From positions 1 to 64,000 of the forward strand of contig JBMNPJ010000008.1 of the NCBI GenBank assembly GCA_050943535.1: a DNA stretch of 64,000 nt. Direction: 5' to 3'. Both the position numbers and the translations under genes were made by a program. This DNA is from Massiliimalia sp050943535. Its GTDB lineage: Bacteria; Bacillota; Clostridia; Oscillospirales; Ruminococcaceae. Numbering within the stretch: the stretch's first letter is position 1; each line of letters begins with the position of its first letter. The notes under the pieces are model-generated. The model saw only the letters and a program-made list of their open reading frames with translations, made no database searches and was not told the origin of the DNA. Positions 22,912 through 30,249 of this stretch are shown one piece after another.

Positions 22912-23865
22912 TTACCCCAGCAGCTGAAATTGTGAGAGAAAAAACATATAGATGGGAATGGTTACCATACTGACTGCGCTGGTAACGGCTACCAAAACAG
23001 AGGCAAAGCGGTAATCGCTTTGGGATTCCTTGGACATAATTCCCAGCTGGGTCATGGCAGGCATGGTGGACAGGACAAAAAATACCTGTTTAAGCAACAG
23101 CGGAATGGGCAGCATCCGGCAGATAAAAATCATGCAGATAGGCGAAATGCAAAACCGAACTGCTAAAACAATCCAAAGCTCCCGTCCGAATCCTTCCTGT
23201 TTTAAATTGGTTTGGCGGAGAATACTGCCGATAAACAGCATGGCAATGGGGGTGGTAACCTGTTTGAGCATGGTAATGGGGGTCCAGATAAATTCTGGTA
23301 TTGGAATTTGCAGTAAAACAAATACAGTCCCGGTTAAAAATCCGATAATGGGCGGAGAGATAATCTTTTTTAGGCTGCTGAGAGAAAAAAACGGAGATTT
23401 CTGTGGTCCGTCATTTCGCAGAAGCCAGGTGCCCACGGTCCAAAACAGGATGGTGTTTGCCATATAATAGATCATGGCAGAGGGTAGTCCTTCTGCACCG
23501 AACAAAGATTCCACCACCGGAAAACCAATGATCACCGTATTGGAAAAGGTGACCGCATTTAAGAAGACACCGCGTTTTCCTTTGGAAACTCGAAATCCCA
23601 AAGCTAATACAATTCCCAGTGCCAAGCTGAACAAAATGGTACAGAATGGAATGGGCAGCTGAACTACCAGTTCTTTCAGTTTTTGAGGGGTTTCACAGGT
23701 TTCCAGCACATTGTAAAACATATAACAGGGAATGGCAATGGTGACCGTCAGTTTGGATAAAAGATCCGAACTGGTTTGGGTAAACCAGCTTTTCCCAGCC
23801 ATCCAGTAACCGCAACCCATTAAAATGCAAAGGGAAAGCACACTTTGTATTGCAGACCATACCAT
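22912..23865 (-). CDS. AEC family transporter
   Basis: A 317-residue membrane protein with ten predicted helices, of the auxin efflux carrier family. The N-terminal ILMGCGYWMAGKSWF and the helix pair around TIAIPCYMFYNVL match the fold. Bacterial members export malate, malonate or other organic anions. The substrate cannot be determined from sequence. AGGAG lies 10 nt before the ATG. It starts 17 nt after the end of the MATE gene, so the two are in one operon. Confidence 0.88.
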   Translation of the reverse strand: MVWSAIQSVLSLCILMGCGYWMAGKSWFTQTSSDLLSKLTVTIAIPCYMFYNVLETCETPQKLKELVVQLPIPFCTILFSLALGIVLALGFRVSKGKRGVFLNAVTFSNTVIIGFPVVESLFGAEGLPSAMIYYMANTILFWTVGTWLLRNDGPQKSPFFSLSSLKKIISPPIIGFLTGTVFVLLQIPIPEFIWTPITMLKQVTTPIAMLFIGSILRQTNLKQEGFGRELWIVLAVRFCISPICMIFICRMLPIPLLLKQVFFVLSTMPAMTQLGIMSKESQSDYRFASVLVAVTSAVSMVTIPIYMFFLSQFQLLG

Positions 23866-23882
23866 GCAGACAGGACTCCTTT

Positions 23883-25295
23883 TTAATTAGATTCAGACAG
23901 GGGTACTTCCTCTGATTCTGTGGAAAGAATATCTGGGCTTGAATCGCAGTCTGTATGGGGAAGTTTTCGAACACGCAGGTAGTAAGCGGTGATCAGCAGG
24001 ATAGCTGCTCCAGTCCAAGCAGATACCTCCGCGCCGAAAATTCCATTCTGTCCTAAAATTTTAGGCAGAATCAATACACAGGAAACCCGCATGACCATTT
24101 CGATCATACCGGAAATCATGGGGATAATGGTATCGCCCATTCCCTGAAGGGCGGAGCGGTAAATATGCAGAAGATAGAGAATTGCCAAAAAGCTGCTCAT
24201 TACGCGGAGATACAAAGTGGCGATGTCGGCGGCTTCTGCTGCACCCTGAGAACCTTCAGAGATAAACAGCATTACAATGTGTCTGCCGAAAATCAGCATC
24301 ACGGCGCTGATAACCAGGGAGGTGAGCACAGCCATTTTGGCGCCTGCACTGGTTCCCTGGCGGATTCTTTGATAGTTTTTTGCCCCCAGGTTCTGTCCGG
24401 TATAGGTGGCCATGGCAAATCCAAAAGAGGTTGCCGCCAGTTCAAGAATACCGTAGAGCTTATCGGTAGCAGTATAACCAGCCACAAAGATAACGCCGTA
24501 ACGGTTGATGACAGACTGAACTACCAGTCCTCCGCAGGCGATAACGGTGTTTTGAAATGCCATGGGAAGTCCCAGCCGGAACAGTTTTTTAATGCATTCC
24601 AAGTCAGGGCGCCAGTCTTCTTTGGTGATATCCAGTACAGGAACTCGGCACAATGCCCAGAGACAGTACAAACAGGAGAACAGCTGACCGATGACTGTAG
24701 CAATGGCAGCACCGGCGATCCCCCAGTGAAATCCAACCACAAATAAGATGTCCAGCACTACATTGATCACAGAGGCGATGACCATGGCGATCAATGGGGT
24801 GCGGCTGTCACCCATAGCCCGCAGAATGGAGGAGAAAGTATTGTAACCAGCTACAATGATGGTCGCTCCAAAACAGATATGCAGGTAGGTGACGGCTCCT
24901 TCAATAATATCTTCAGGAGTATTCATCAATGTCAGAATTGGGCGGGTCAGGGTAACACTTGCCGCCGTCAGAATCACTGACATTCCCATCAACAGCAGAA
25001 TGGTCATAGTAACTGCTCGGTGCAGTCCTTGGCGGTCTCCGGCGCCGAATGCCTGTGAGATCAAAATAGAAAAGCCGTGGGCGAATCCCATAATGATTCC
25101 AAGTACCAGCCAGTTAAGCCAACTGGCAGACCCCAGAGAAGCAAGGGCATTTACACCCAGAGCCTGTCCCACGATCATCGTGTCGGCTACCGTGTACAGT
25201 TGCTGAAATACATTTCCCAACATCAGGGGAACAGCGAATGAAATTAACAGTTGTGCAGGTTTTCCTTTGGTCATGTCTTTGATTCTTTGTGACAT
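23883..25295 (-). CDS. MATE family efflux transporter
   Basis: A 470-residue multidrug and toxic compound extrusion protein with 12 predicted helices. The typical start is PAQLLISFAVPLMLGNVFQQ and YTVADTMIVGQALGVNALASLG, and the second half repeats the fold (YTATDKLYGILELAATSFG). It probably exports cationic compounds using a Na+ or H+ gradient. AAGGAAAGGAG lies 8 nt before the ATG. Its leader carries a terminator-like hairpin at 25331-25356 downstream of a good promoter. Confidence 0.93.
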   Translation of the reverse strand: MSQRIKDMTKGKPAQLLISFAVPLMLGNVFQQLYTVADTMIVGQALGVNALASLGSASWLNWLVLGIIMGFAHGFSILISQAFGAGDRQGLHRAVTMTILLLMGMSVILTAASVTLTRPILTLMNTPEDIIEGAVTYLHICFGATIIVAGYNTFSSILRAMGDSRTPLIAMVIASVINVVLDILFVVGFHWGIAGAAIATVIGQLFSCLYCLWALCRVPVLDITKEDWRPDLECIKKLFRLGLPMAFQNTVIACGGLVVQSVINRYGVIFVAGYTATDKLYGILELAATSFGFAMATYTGQNLGAKNYQRIRQGTSAGAKMAVLTSLVISAVMLIFGRHIVMLFISEGSQGAAEAADIATLYLRVMSSFLAILYLLHIYRSALQGMGDTIIPMISGMIEMVMRVSCVLILPKILGQNGIFGAEVSAWTGAAILLITAYYLRVRKLPHTDCDSSPDILSTESEEVPLSESN

Positions 25296-25330
25296 AGGTA
25301 AAACTCCTTTCCTTTAAAATTTCTCATAAC

Positions 25331-25356
25331 AAAAGCCGACAAAAAAGCCGGCTTTT
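25331..25356 (-). promoter_or_regulatory. Hairpin in the MATE leader, possible attenuator
   Basis: Arms AAAAGCCG (25331-25338) and CGGCTTTT (25349-25356) lie between the MATE promoter and its start codon, with T-rich sequence on the minus strand. It could also be a terminator for readthrough from the GNAT gene upstream. Confidence 0.4.
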
Positions 25357-25381
25357 TTAGTGATGAAGCATCACAATCTCT

Positions 25382-25411
25382 ATTATAAAAGATTTTTCTG
25401 TTTTTTGTCAA
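25382..25411 (-). promoter_or_regulatory. Promoter of the MATE-AEC operon
   Basis: On the minus strand TTGACA (25411-25406), an 18-nt spacer and TATAAT (25387-25382). The leader to the ATG is about 80 nt. Confidence 0.8.
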
Positions 25412-25462
25412 TATGACAAAATGACGATGGACCGTGGGGAGATATTGGGGAAAATAAACAAA

Positions 25463-26449
25463 TTAAAGAGACGCAGAAGGAGGAATTACTTGCTTTTCAA
25501 AGGCAATTCGCTTATCTCCGCTTTTAAGATAAATGATGCCGCATCGGGTAAATCCGGATTTTTCCAAAAGCCGCTGCATAGAGCGGTTGTCTTCGTGGGT
25601 ATCAATGCGGATGCTGGGAATTCCCTGTTCCATGCATCGGCGCTGGGCCTCCATTAGGATGATGGAAGCAAGCCCCTGTCCTTTTTGATCATTTCGCACT
25701 GCGACTCGATGAATGACTAGATAGGTGCCGTCAGTCAGCCAGCTTCCGTTAAAAATCTCACGATAGGTTTCTTCCTCCCGGGAAGATAAAACGGCGGTGG
25801 CTACAATTTCGTGGTTTTGATTCTGCAGAACAAAACTTTCCTTGCGGTCTAAATCCTCCTGAATGACCTGAGGATTAGGGTAGTGATCTTGCCACTGGTT
25901 GATGCCCTGTTCCCGGAAATAGGCTTGTGCCTGCTGAAACAGTTCCCAAATCTGCGGGGCATCTTCGGATTGAGCAGGACGAAACTGGATCATCGCAGAA
26001 GGTTTCCCGGCAGAGGGAACGGGGGAAGTTTCTCCGGCATCGGAGGAAAAGTATTCCATTCCCCAGTCAATCATATAGCTGATTAAAACAAAAAAGAAAA
26101 GACTTAAAGGCGGGATGGTAACACCAGGGGTGAGTCTATCTGCTGCCAGCACAGCAATCCCATTGAGGGGAAGGGAGATCCCGGCTTTTACGATTTCATA
26201 CCCCAGGGTGGAACGAACCGTTTTTGACGCCCGGAGTGCTTTTGGGACAGCTTCTTCCAAAATGCTGAACGGAATATCAAAAATCAGATAAACCGCAAAA
26301 AAGTGTACTACATCCCAGCCGCTTTGGTACTGGATTCCCAGCAGCTGCAGGAGCAGGAACAGAACCAAACAAACAATGATATAAACCAAAAGAAATAGAA
26401 AAACACTTCCAAAAATCATTTTCTTGGAAGGCCGAATCGGACTTGTCAT
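25463..26449 (-). CDS. Membrane domain fused to GNAT acetyltransferase
   Basis: A 328-residue two-part protein. Residues 1-150 contain three to four transmembrane helices with the phrase YLIFDIPFSILEEAVPKAL, reminiscent of YrvL-type regulatory membrane proteins. Residues about 170-328 are a GNAT domain: IQFRPAQSEDAPQIWELFQ at the start, and RVAVRNDQKGQGLASIILME with the R/QxxGxG/A acetyl-CoA loop, ending in EKSGFTRCGI. It may acetylate a substrate at the membrane or sense something there. GAGGTG lies 7 nt before the ATG at 26449. Upstream extension to 26602 lacks a ribosome site. The link between the two domains is unusual. Confidence 0.7.
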   Translation of the reverse strand: MTSPIRPSKKMIFGSVFLFLLVYIIVCLVLFLLLQLLGIQYQSGWDVVHFFAVYLIFDIPFSILEEAVPKALRASKTVRSTLGYEIVKAGISLPLNGIAVLAADRLTPGVTIPPLSLFFFVLISYMIDWGMEYFSSDAGETSPVPSAGKPSAMIQFRPAQSEDAPQIWELFQQAQAYFREQGINQWQDHYPNPQVIQEDLDRKESFVLQNQNHEIVATAVLSSREEETYREIFNGSWLTDGTYLVIHRVAVRNDQKGQGLASIILMEAQRRCMEQGIPSIRIDTHEDNRSMQRLLEKSGFTRCGIIYLKSGDKRIAFEKQVIPPSASL

Positions 26450-26610
26450 AAAAATCACCTCAAAACAAACCATAACAAACATTATATCATGGGGAAGAGT
26501 GGTTGTAAAATAAAACCAGAACTTTTTAAGGGAAATAAGTAATCTGCTCAGGTGTGCATCCATAAATGAGAAGAACTTGATAGGAACCCAGTGGAATCTC
26601 ATTTTTCCTC

Positions 26611-26639
26611 TTGCCTTTTTGATCAGTTTGTGCTAGACT
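26611..26639 (+). promoter_or_regulatory. Candidate promoter of the ABC-F gene
   Basis: TTGCCT (26611-26616), 17 nt and TAGACT (26634-26639). It would give a leader of about 345 nt. Confidence 0.5.
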
Positions 26640-26645
26640 GAACTC

Positions 26646-26989
26646 AGTTCCATAAAATTTGGAACGGATTTTGAGAAAGAACGAGGTTGCAAAAGGATAT
26701 GTATATTCGCAAATAACCAGTCACAAGGAAAAGGCGCCAGAACAAAAGGGCGCTGTTTGCGTGGAAGGTATTTTGCGGGTATATTGCGCACATTTGGCAG
26801 AAATCACCCATAGGTTTTGATTGGGAAATCAGCTGTTTTGTGGGGAATTGATTTTGCTGCGTGTGATGCTTTGTGCAGCTTAAGATACAAAGAAAATGCC
26901 TTCGGCGCAAACCAACAACAGGGAAATGCGCCGGAGGTTTTTGTTTGTATCTTTATTTTTATTCCTTCGGCAAAAGGAGGAATTTTGTC
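26646..26989 (+). promoter_or_regulatory. Long leader of the ABC-F gene with attenuator-like hairpin
   Basis: The leader contains GTTCC/GGAAC (26648-26664) and a long stem at 26882-26953 in which CCTTCGGCGCA (26899-26909) pairs with TGCGCCGGAGG (26927-26937), followed by TTTTTG and an outer AAGATACAAA/TTTGTATCTT pairing. The hairpin plus T run has the form of an intrinsic terminator inside the leader. A short reading frame (TTG or ATG starts near 26840-26880, ending at the TAA at 26881-26883) runs into its foot. Antibiotic-dependent antitermination is the usual reason for such leaders. Confidence 0.6.
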
Positions 26990-28660
26990 ATGGCACAAAT
27001 TCGTTTGCAGGCTTTGGATTTGTCAAAATCCTTTGGAGAACGAAAGATTTTTCAGATTCCAAAGCTGTCTATCTATGCTGGAGATAAAATCGGTCTAATC
27101 GGCAGAAATGGCAGCGGAAAGTCCACTTTGATGAAAATACTGGCAGGGGAGATGGAGGCAGAAGAAGGGACCATTCAGCGATACTGCCCCATTGCCTATT
27201 TAAAGCAGCTTTCTCAGGAATCGGAGGAAGCCAGCCCCGAACAGCTCAGACGGTTTGGGGTGGTCAGCCAGTCAAAGCAGGAAACGGTCAGCGGAGGAGA
27301 ACGGATGAGAATCCAGCTGGCAGGACTGTTTTCCAAAGACACGCCGCTGGTACTGGCAGATGAACCCACTTCCAATCTGGATGAAAAGGGAATCCAGTTG
27401 TTTGAGGAAAAGTTTCGGGAGATATCCACCTTTCTTTTGATCAGTCACGACCGGGCTTTGCTGGAACGGCTGTGTACCCAGATTTGGGAAATTGAGGATG
27501 GAACACTTACAATATTTTCCGGAACCTATCAGGAATATGAACAGGAAAAGGAAAATCGCTTTCAGCGGAAAATGACCCAGTATGAAGATTACCGCCGGGA
27601 AAAACAGCGCTTAGAACGGGCATACGAGAAAAAAAGCCGTCAGGCGGCATCTACCAATGGAAAGCGGCTGGCACCCTCAGAACGGGGACTGAGAAATTTT
27701 ATTGCAGGAAGAAAATCTCAGGAGGCAAAGCAAAAAAATCTGTACCGGGCGGCGGAGGCGATCCAGTCCCGCCTGGAACACCTGGAGGTAAAAGAACGCC
27801 CAAAAGAAGCCGCAGAAATTGCCTTTGATTTTCAGCTGACCGAACCGCCGGAAAACAAACAGGTTATCCGGGGGGAACGGCTTACCTTTCGGTATGGAGA
27901 ACGAACCATTTTCCGAAACGCCTCTTTTTCTATTGGAAACGGGCAGAAAGTGGCGATCTGCGGACCCAATGGAGCGGGAAAAACCACCTTGCTAAAGCTG
28001 ATCCTGGAGCAGGACCGGGGAATTCGGGTAGTTCCCAAAGCGAAATTTGGATATTTTGCGCAAAATCTGGAACAGCTGAACCCTCAGCAAACGGTGCTGG
28101 AGAATGCCATGGAACAAGCGGTTCAGCCAGAAGGAACGGTAAAAGGGGTACTGGCGCGGATGCTGTTCGGGCCGGAGGATTGGAAAAAGAAGGTACTGGT
28201 ACTCAGCGGCGGAGAACGGATTCGGCTTGCGCTCACCAAATTATTGGTAGCAAAAAACAATATTCTGCTGCTGGATGAGGTGACCAATTATCTGGATCTG
28301 CCGTCCATTCAGGTGATTCAGTCCCTTTTGCGGGAATATGAGGGAACGGTGGTGTTTGTCTCTCATGACCGGGCGTTTGTAGATGGAGTAGCAGACCATC
28401 TTTTGCTGGTGCAGGGAGAAAAGCTGGTATCCTTTGAAGGGAACCTGACTGATTATGAAAATGTACAGAAACATCCTAAACAAAGCCGGGAACAAATGGA
28501 AGGGGAAATGATTGAACTGCGCCTTGCGGCAGTAATCAGCCGTCTGTCCACCTGTAAGCCGGAAGAAAAGCCGGCATTGGAAGAAGAATTTGAAACACTG
28601 TTAAAAGAAAGAAAACGGTATTTGGCAGACAAGGACAATGAGAAAGGAAAGGGAAAATAA
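26990..28660 (+). CDS. ABC-F type ribosomal protection protein
   Basis: A 556-residue soluble protein with two ABC ATPase domains and no membrane part. First Walker A GRNGSGKSTL and signature TVSGGERMRIQLAG with Walker B LADEPTSNLD, second Walker A GPNGAGKTTLL, signature VLSGGERIRLALTK with Walker B LLLDEVTNYLD. The interdomain linker (about 185-275) is long, charged and helical, as in antibiotic-resistance ABC-F proteins that displace drugs from the ribosome. The order and a truncated first ABC domain resemble the Vga/Lsa/Msr/CplR groups. Resistance to pleuromutilin, lincosamide, streptogramin or macrolide is likely but not proven. AAAGGAGG lies 9 nt before ATG 26990. The methyltransferase follows after 3 nt. 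Confidence 0.9.
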   Translation: MAQIRLQALDLSKSFGERKIFQIPKLSIYAGDKIGLIGRNGSGKSTLMKILAGEMEAEEGTIQRYCPIAYLKQLSQESEEASPEQLRRFGVVSQSKQETVSGGERMRIQLAGLFSKDTPLVLADEPTSNLDEKGIQLFEEKFREISTFLLISHDRALLERLCTQIWEIEDGTLTIFSGTYQEYEQEKENRFQRKMTQYEDYRREKQRLERAYEKKSRQAASTNGKRLAPSERGLRNFIAGRKSQEAKQKNLYRAAEAIQSRLEHLEVKERPKEAAEIAFDFQLTEPPENKQVIRGERLTFRYGERTIFRNASFSIGNGQKVAICGPNGAGKTTLLKLILEQDRGIRVVPKAKFGYFAQNLEQLNPQQTVLENAMEQAVQPEGTVKGVLARMLFGPEDWKKKVLVLSGGERIRLALTKLLVAKNNILLLDEVTNYLDLPSIQVIQSLLREYEGTVVFVSHDRAFVDGVADHLLLVQGEKLVSFEGNLTDYENVQKHPKQSREQMEGEMIELRLAAVISRLSTCKPEEKPALEEEFETLLKERKRYLADKDNEKGKGK

Positions 28661-28663
28661 AAT

Positions 28664-29332
28664 ATGTCAGAACGATTGGAAGAAATGGGCAGCTTTTTTG
28701 ATGCCCGTATTGATACTTATGAACAGCATATGTTTGAAGAAGTAGACGGAGCGGATGAATACTATGAAGAAACTGCCCGGAGAATGGTATTGCCGGACGG
28801 AGGAAAACTGTTGGATTTGGGCTGCGGCAGCGGGCTGGAACTGGATGAAATCTGGAAGCGTCAGCCGGATATTCGGGTAAAGGGGATTGATTTGTCCCGG
28901 GAAATGCTGGCGCTGCTTTTGAAAAAACATCCGGATAAAGAGATGGAGCTGGTGCTGGGTTCCTATTTTACTGAGCCTTTTGGAACCGGTTTTGATGGAG
29001 CAGTCTCTGTACAGACCATGCATCACTTTACCCATGAACAAAAACTGGGTCTATACCGGAAAATTCTGGAGGCATTAAAGCCGGGAGGATGGTATGTGGA
29101 AACCGATTATGTGGCAGAGTGCCAGGAGCAGGAAGACTTCTTCTTTTCTGAGTATGCTCGCTTAAAAGAGGAGCAGGGATTAACCGGCGAAGAGGGATTT
29201 TTCCACTATGATACCCCCTGTACTGTGGAAAACCAGCAAAAGCTGCTCCGGCAGGCAGGATTCCAGCAAGTGGAATTGTGCTGGAGAAAGAAAAACACTG
29301 GAATTTTTCTGGCGCAAAAGCCAGAGGAATAA
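28664..29332 (+). CDS. Class I SAM-dependent methyltransferase
   Basis: A 222-residue methyltransferase of the small-molecule type. Motif I is LLDLGCGSGLEL (about residues 46-57) with the acidic residue VKGIDLSREML that binds the SAM ribose, then DGAVSVQTMHHF at motif IV. It starts 3 nt after the ABC-F gene with no terminator between, so it is cotranscribed. Substrate is not known. It does not show the NPPY or rRNA-specific features, so I do not call it an rRNA resistance methylase. Confidence 0.88.
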   Translation: MSERLEEMGSFFDARIDTYEQHMFEEVDGADEYYEETARRMVLPDGGKLLDLGCGSGLELDEIWKRQPDIRVKGIDLSREMLALLLKKHPDKEMELVLGSYFTEPFGTGFDGAVSVQTMHHFTHEQKLGLYRKILEALKPGGWYVETDYVAECQEQEDFFFSEYARLKEEQGLTGEEGFFHYDTPCTVENQQKLLRQAGFQQVELCWRKKNTGIFLAQKPEE

Positions 29333-29370
29333 CTCTATTTTGAAAAACACCAGTAGTTTTTATAAAAAAT

Positions 29371-29408
29371 GCCGTTTTCTGTCTTTTTCAAAAAAGGCAG
29401 AAAACAGC
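29371..29408 (-). terminator. Terminator of the TetR gene
   Basis: An 18-nt stem with two mismatches (29371-29388 with 29391-29408). The T run ATTTTTTATAA follows on the minus strand. Confidence 0.65.
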
Positions 29409-29421
29409 AAAATATCTCTCT

Positions 29422-29976
29422 TTACAAAATAGGTTCAATTACCGCCCGGAAATAGGCGTCCAGCTGTTGTGAATCGGGCTGCATTCTCCGTTTAATCCAC
29501 CACAGCACCATTTCTACAAAACTGCCCGAAATGTGGTTGATCAAAAAGTCCTGAGGAACAGGGGAGTGAATGGATTCTTTCATAAACTGGGTTTGAATCA
29601 GCTGATTTAGGCTGTCCTTAAAATATCGGAGAAAGATTTCACTGCTTTCGCAGGACAGTAGTTCCAAAATATTATTGTCGTTTTCCTGCAAATGCTGCAA
29701 CAGGTGACAAAACACCGACTCGGGGGCACTGCGGTTAGAGTACAGCCCGTGGGTGTGGCTGCAGTCCATGGCTGTATCAATAATGTGGCCGAACAGTTCC
29801 TGGCACAGTTCCCGGAGCAGGTCGTCTTTTGTTTCAAAATGAGCGTAAAAGGTGGAACGCCCCACATTGGCGGAGTCGATAATTTCCTGTACGGTAATTT
29901 TGCTGTAGCTTTTTTTGGCTAAAAGACCGCTGAACGCTGAAAAAATAGCGGCTCTGGTTTTTTGCTGTCGTCGGTC
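29422..29976 (-). CDS. TetR family transcriptional regulator
   Basis: A 184-residue protein with an N-terminal HTH: QKTRAAIFSAFSGLLAKKSY, SKITVQEIIDSANVGRSTFYAHF, then a divergent C-terminal ligand domain. The start at 29976 (MDRRQQK) is supported by AGGAGG 8 nt upstream. It is divergent from the P-type ATPase gene, with a palindrome CGGAA-AATG-TTCCG at 30003-30016 between them and close to its own start. It probably controls itself and perhaps the ATPase. Confidence 0.9.
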   Translation of the reverse strand, partial: DRRQQKTRAAIFSAFSGLLAKKSYSKITVQEIIDSANVGRSTFYAHFETKDDLLRELCQELFGHIIDTAMDCSHTHGLYSNRSAPESVFCHLLQHLQENDNNILELLSCESSEIFLRYFKDSLNQLIQTQFMKESIHSPVPQDFLINHISGSFVEMVLWWIKRRMQPDSQQLDAYFRAVIEPIL

Positions 29977-30002
29977 CATTTGATTTGCCTCCTGTACAAA
30001 TT

Positions 30003-30016
30003 GCGGAAAATGTTCC
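30003..30016. promoter_or_regulatory. Candidate TetR operator
   Basis: The inverted repeat CGGAA-AATG-TTCCG lies 27 nt upstream of the TetR start codon in the divergent intergenic region, the usual place for autoregulation. Confidence 0.4.
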
Positions 30017-30249
30017 GTAAAACACAGACCGCCCAAATTATCCCTTGTATTTTCTTATCCTGTTTTTTACAATGAGTTTGTACCTTCTGATCAAAAATTG
30101 ACAGCATCAGTGCGGGCGTCTTTTGGAAAAGAAGGAAATAAACCGTGAAATTTGATTTCAGATAAAAAACAGATTGTTTTGTATTGTATTTATTGTACGG
30201 TTGTTTTTTTCGGATGTCAAGTGACAGGGCAAGACAGGAGCAGTGTATT

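Noticed and set aside
26896..27087. A 63-residue open frame overlapping the ABC-F start
   Set aside because: It runs through the attenuator stem and out of frame into the ABC-F gene with only weak purine signal before it. The ABC-F start with AAAGGAGG is far better.
28664..29332. Considered as an rRNA resistance methylase (Erm or Cfr)
   Set aside because: No Erm NLPY/F motif and no radical-SAM CxxxCxxC motif are present. It is a generic small-molecule class I methyltransferase.
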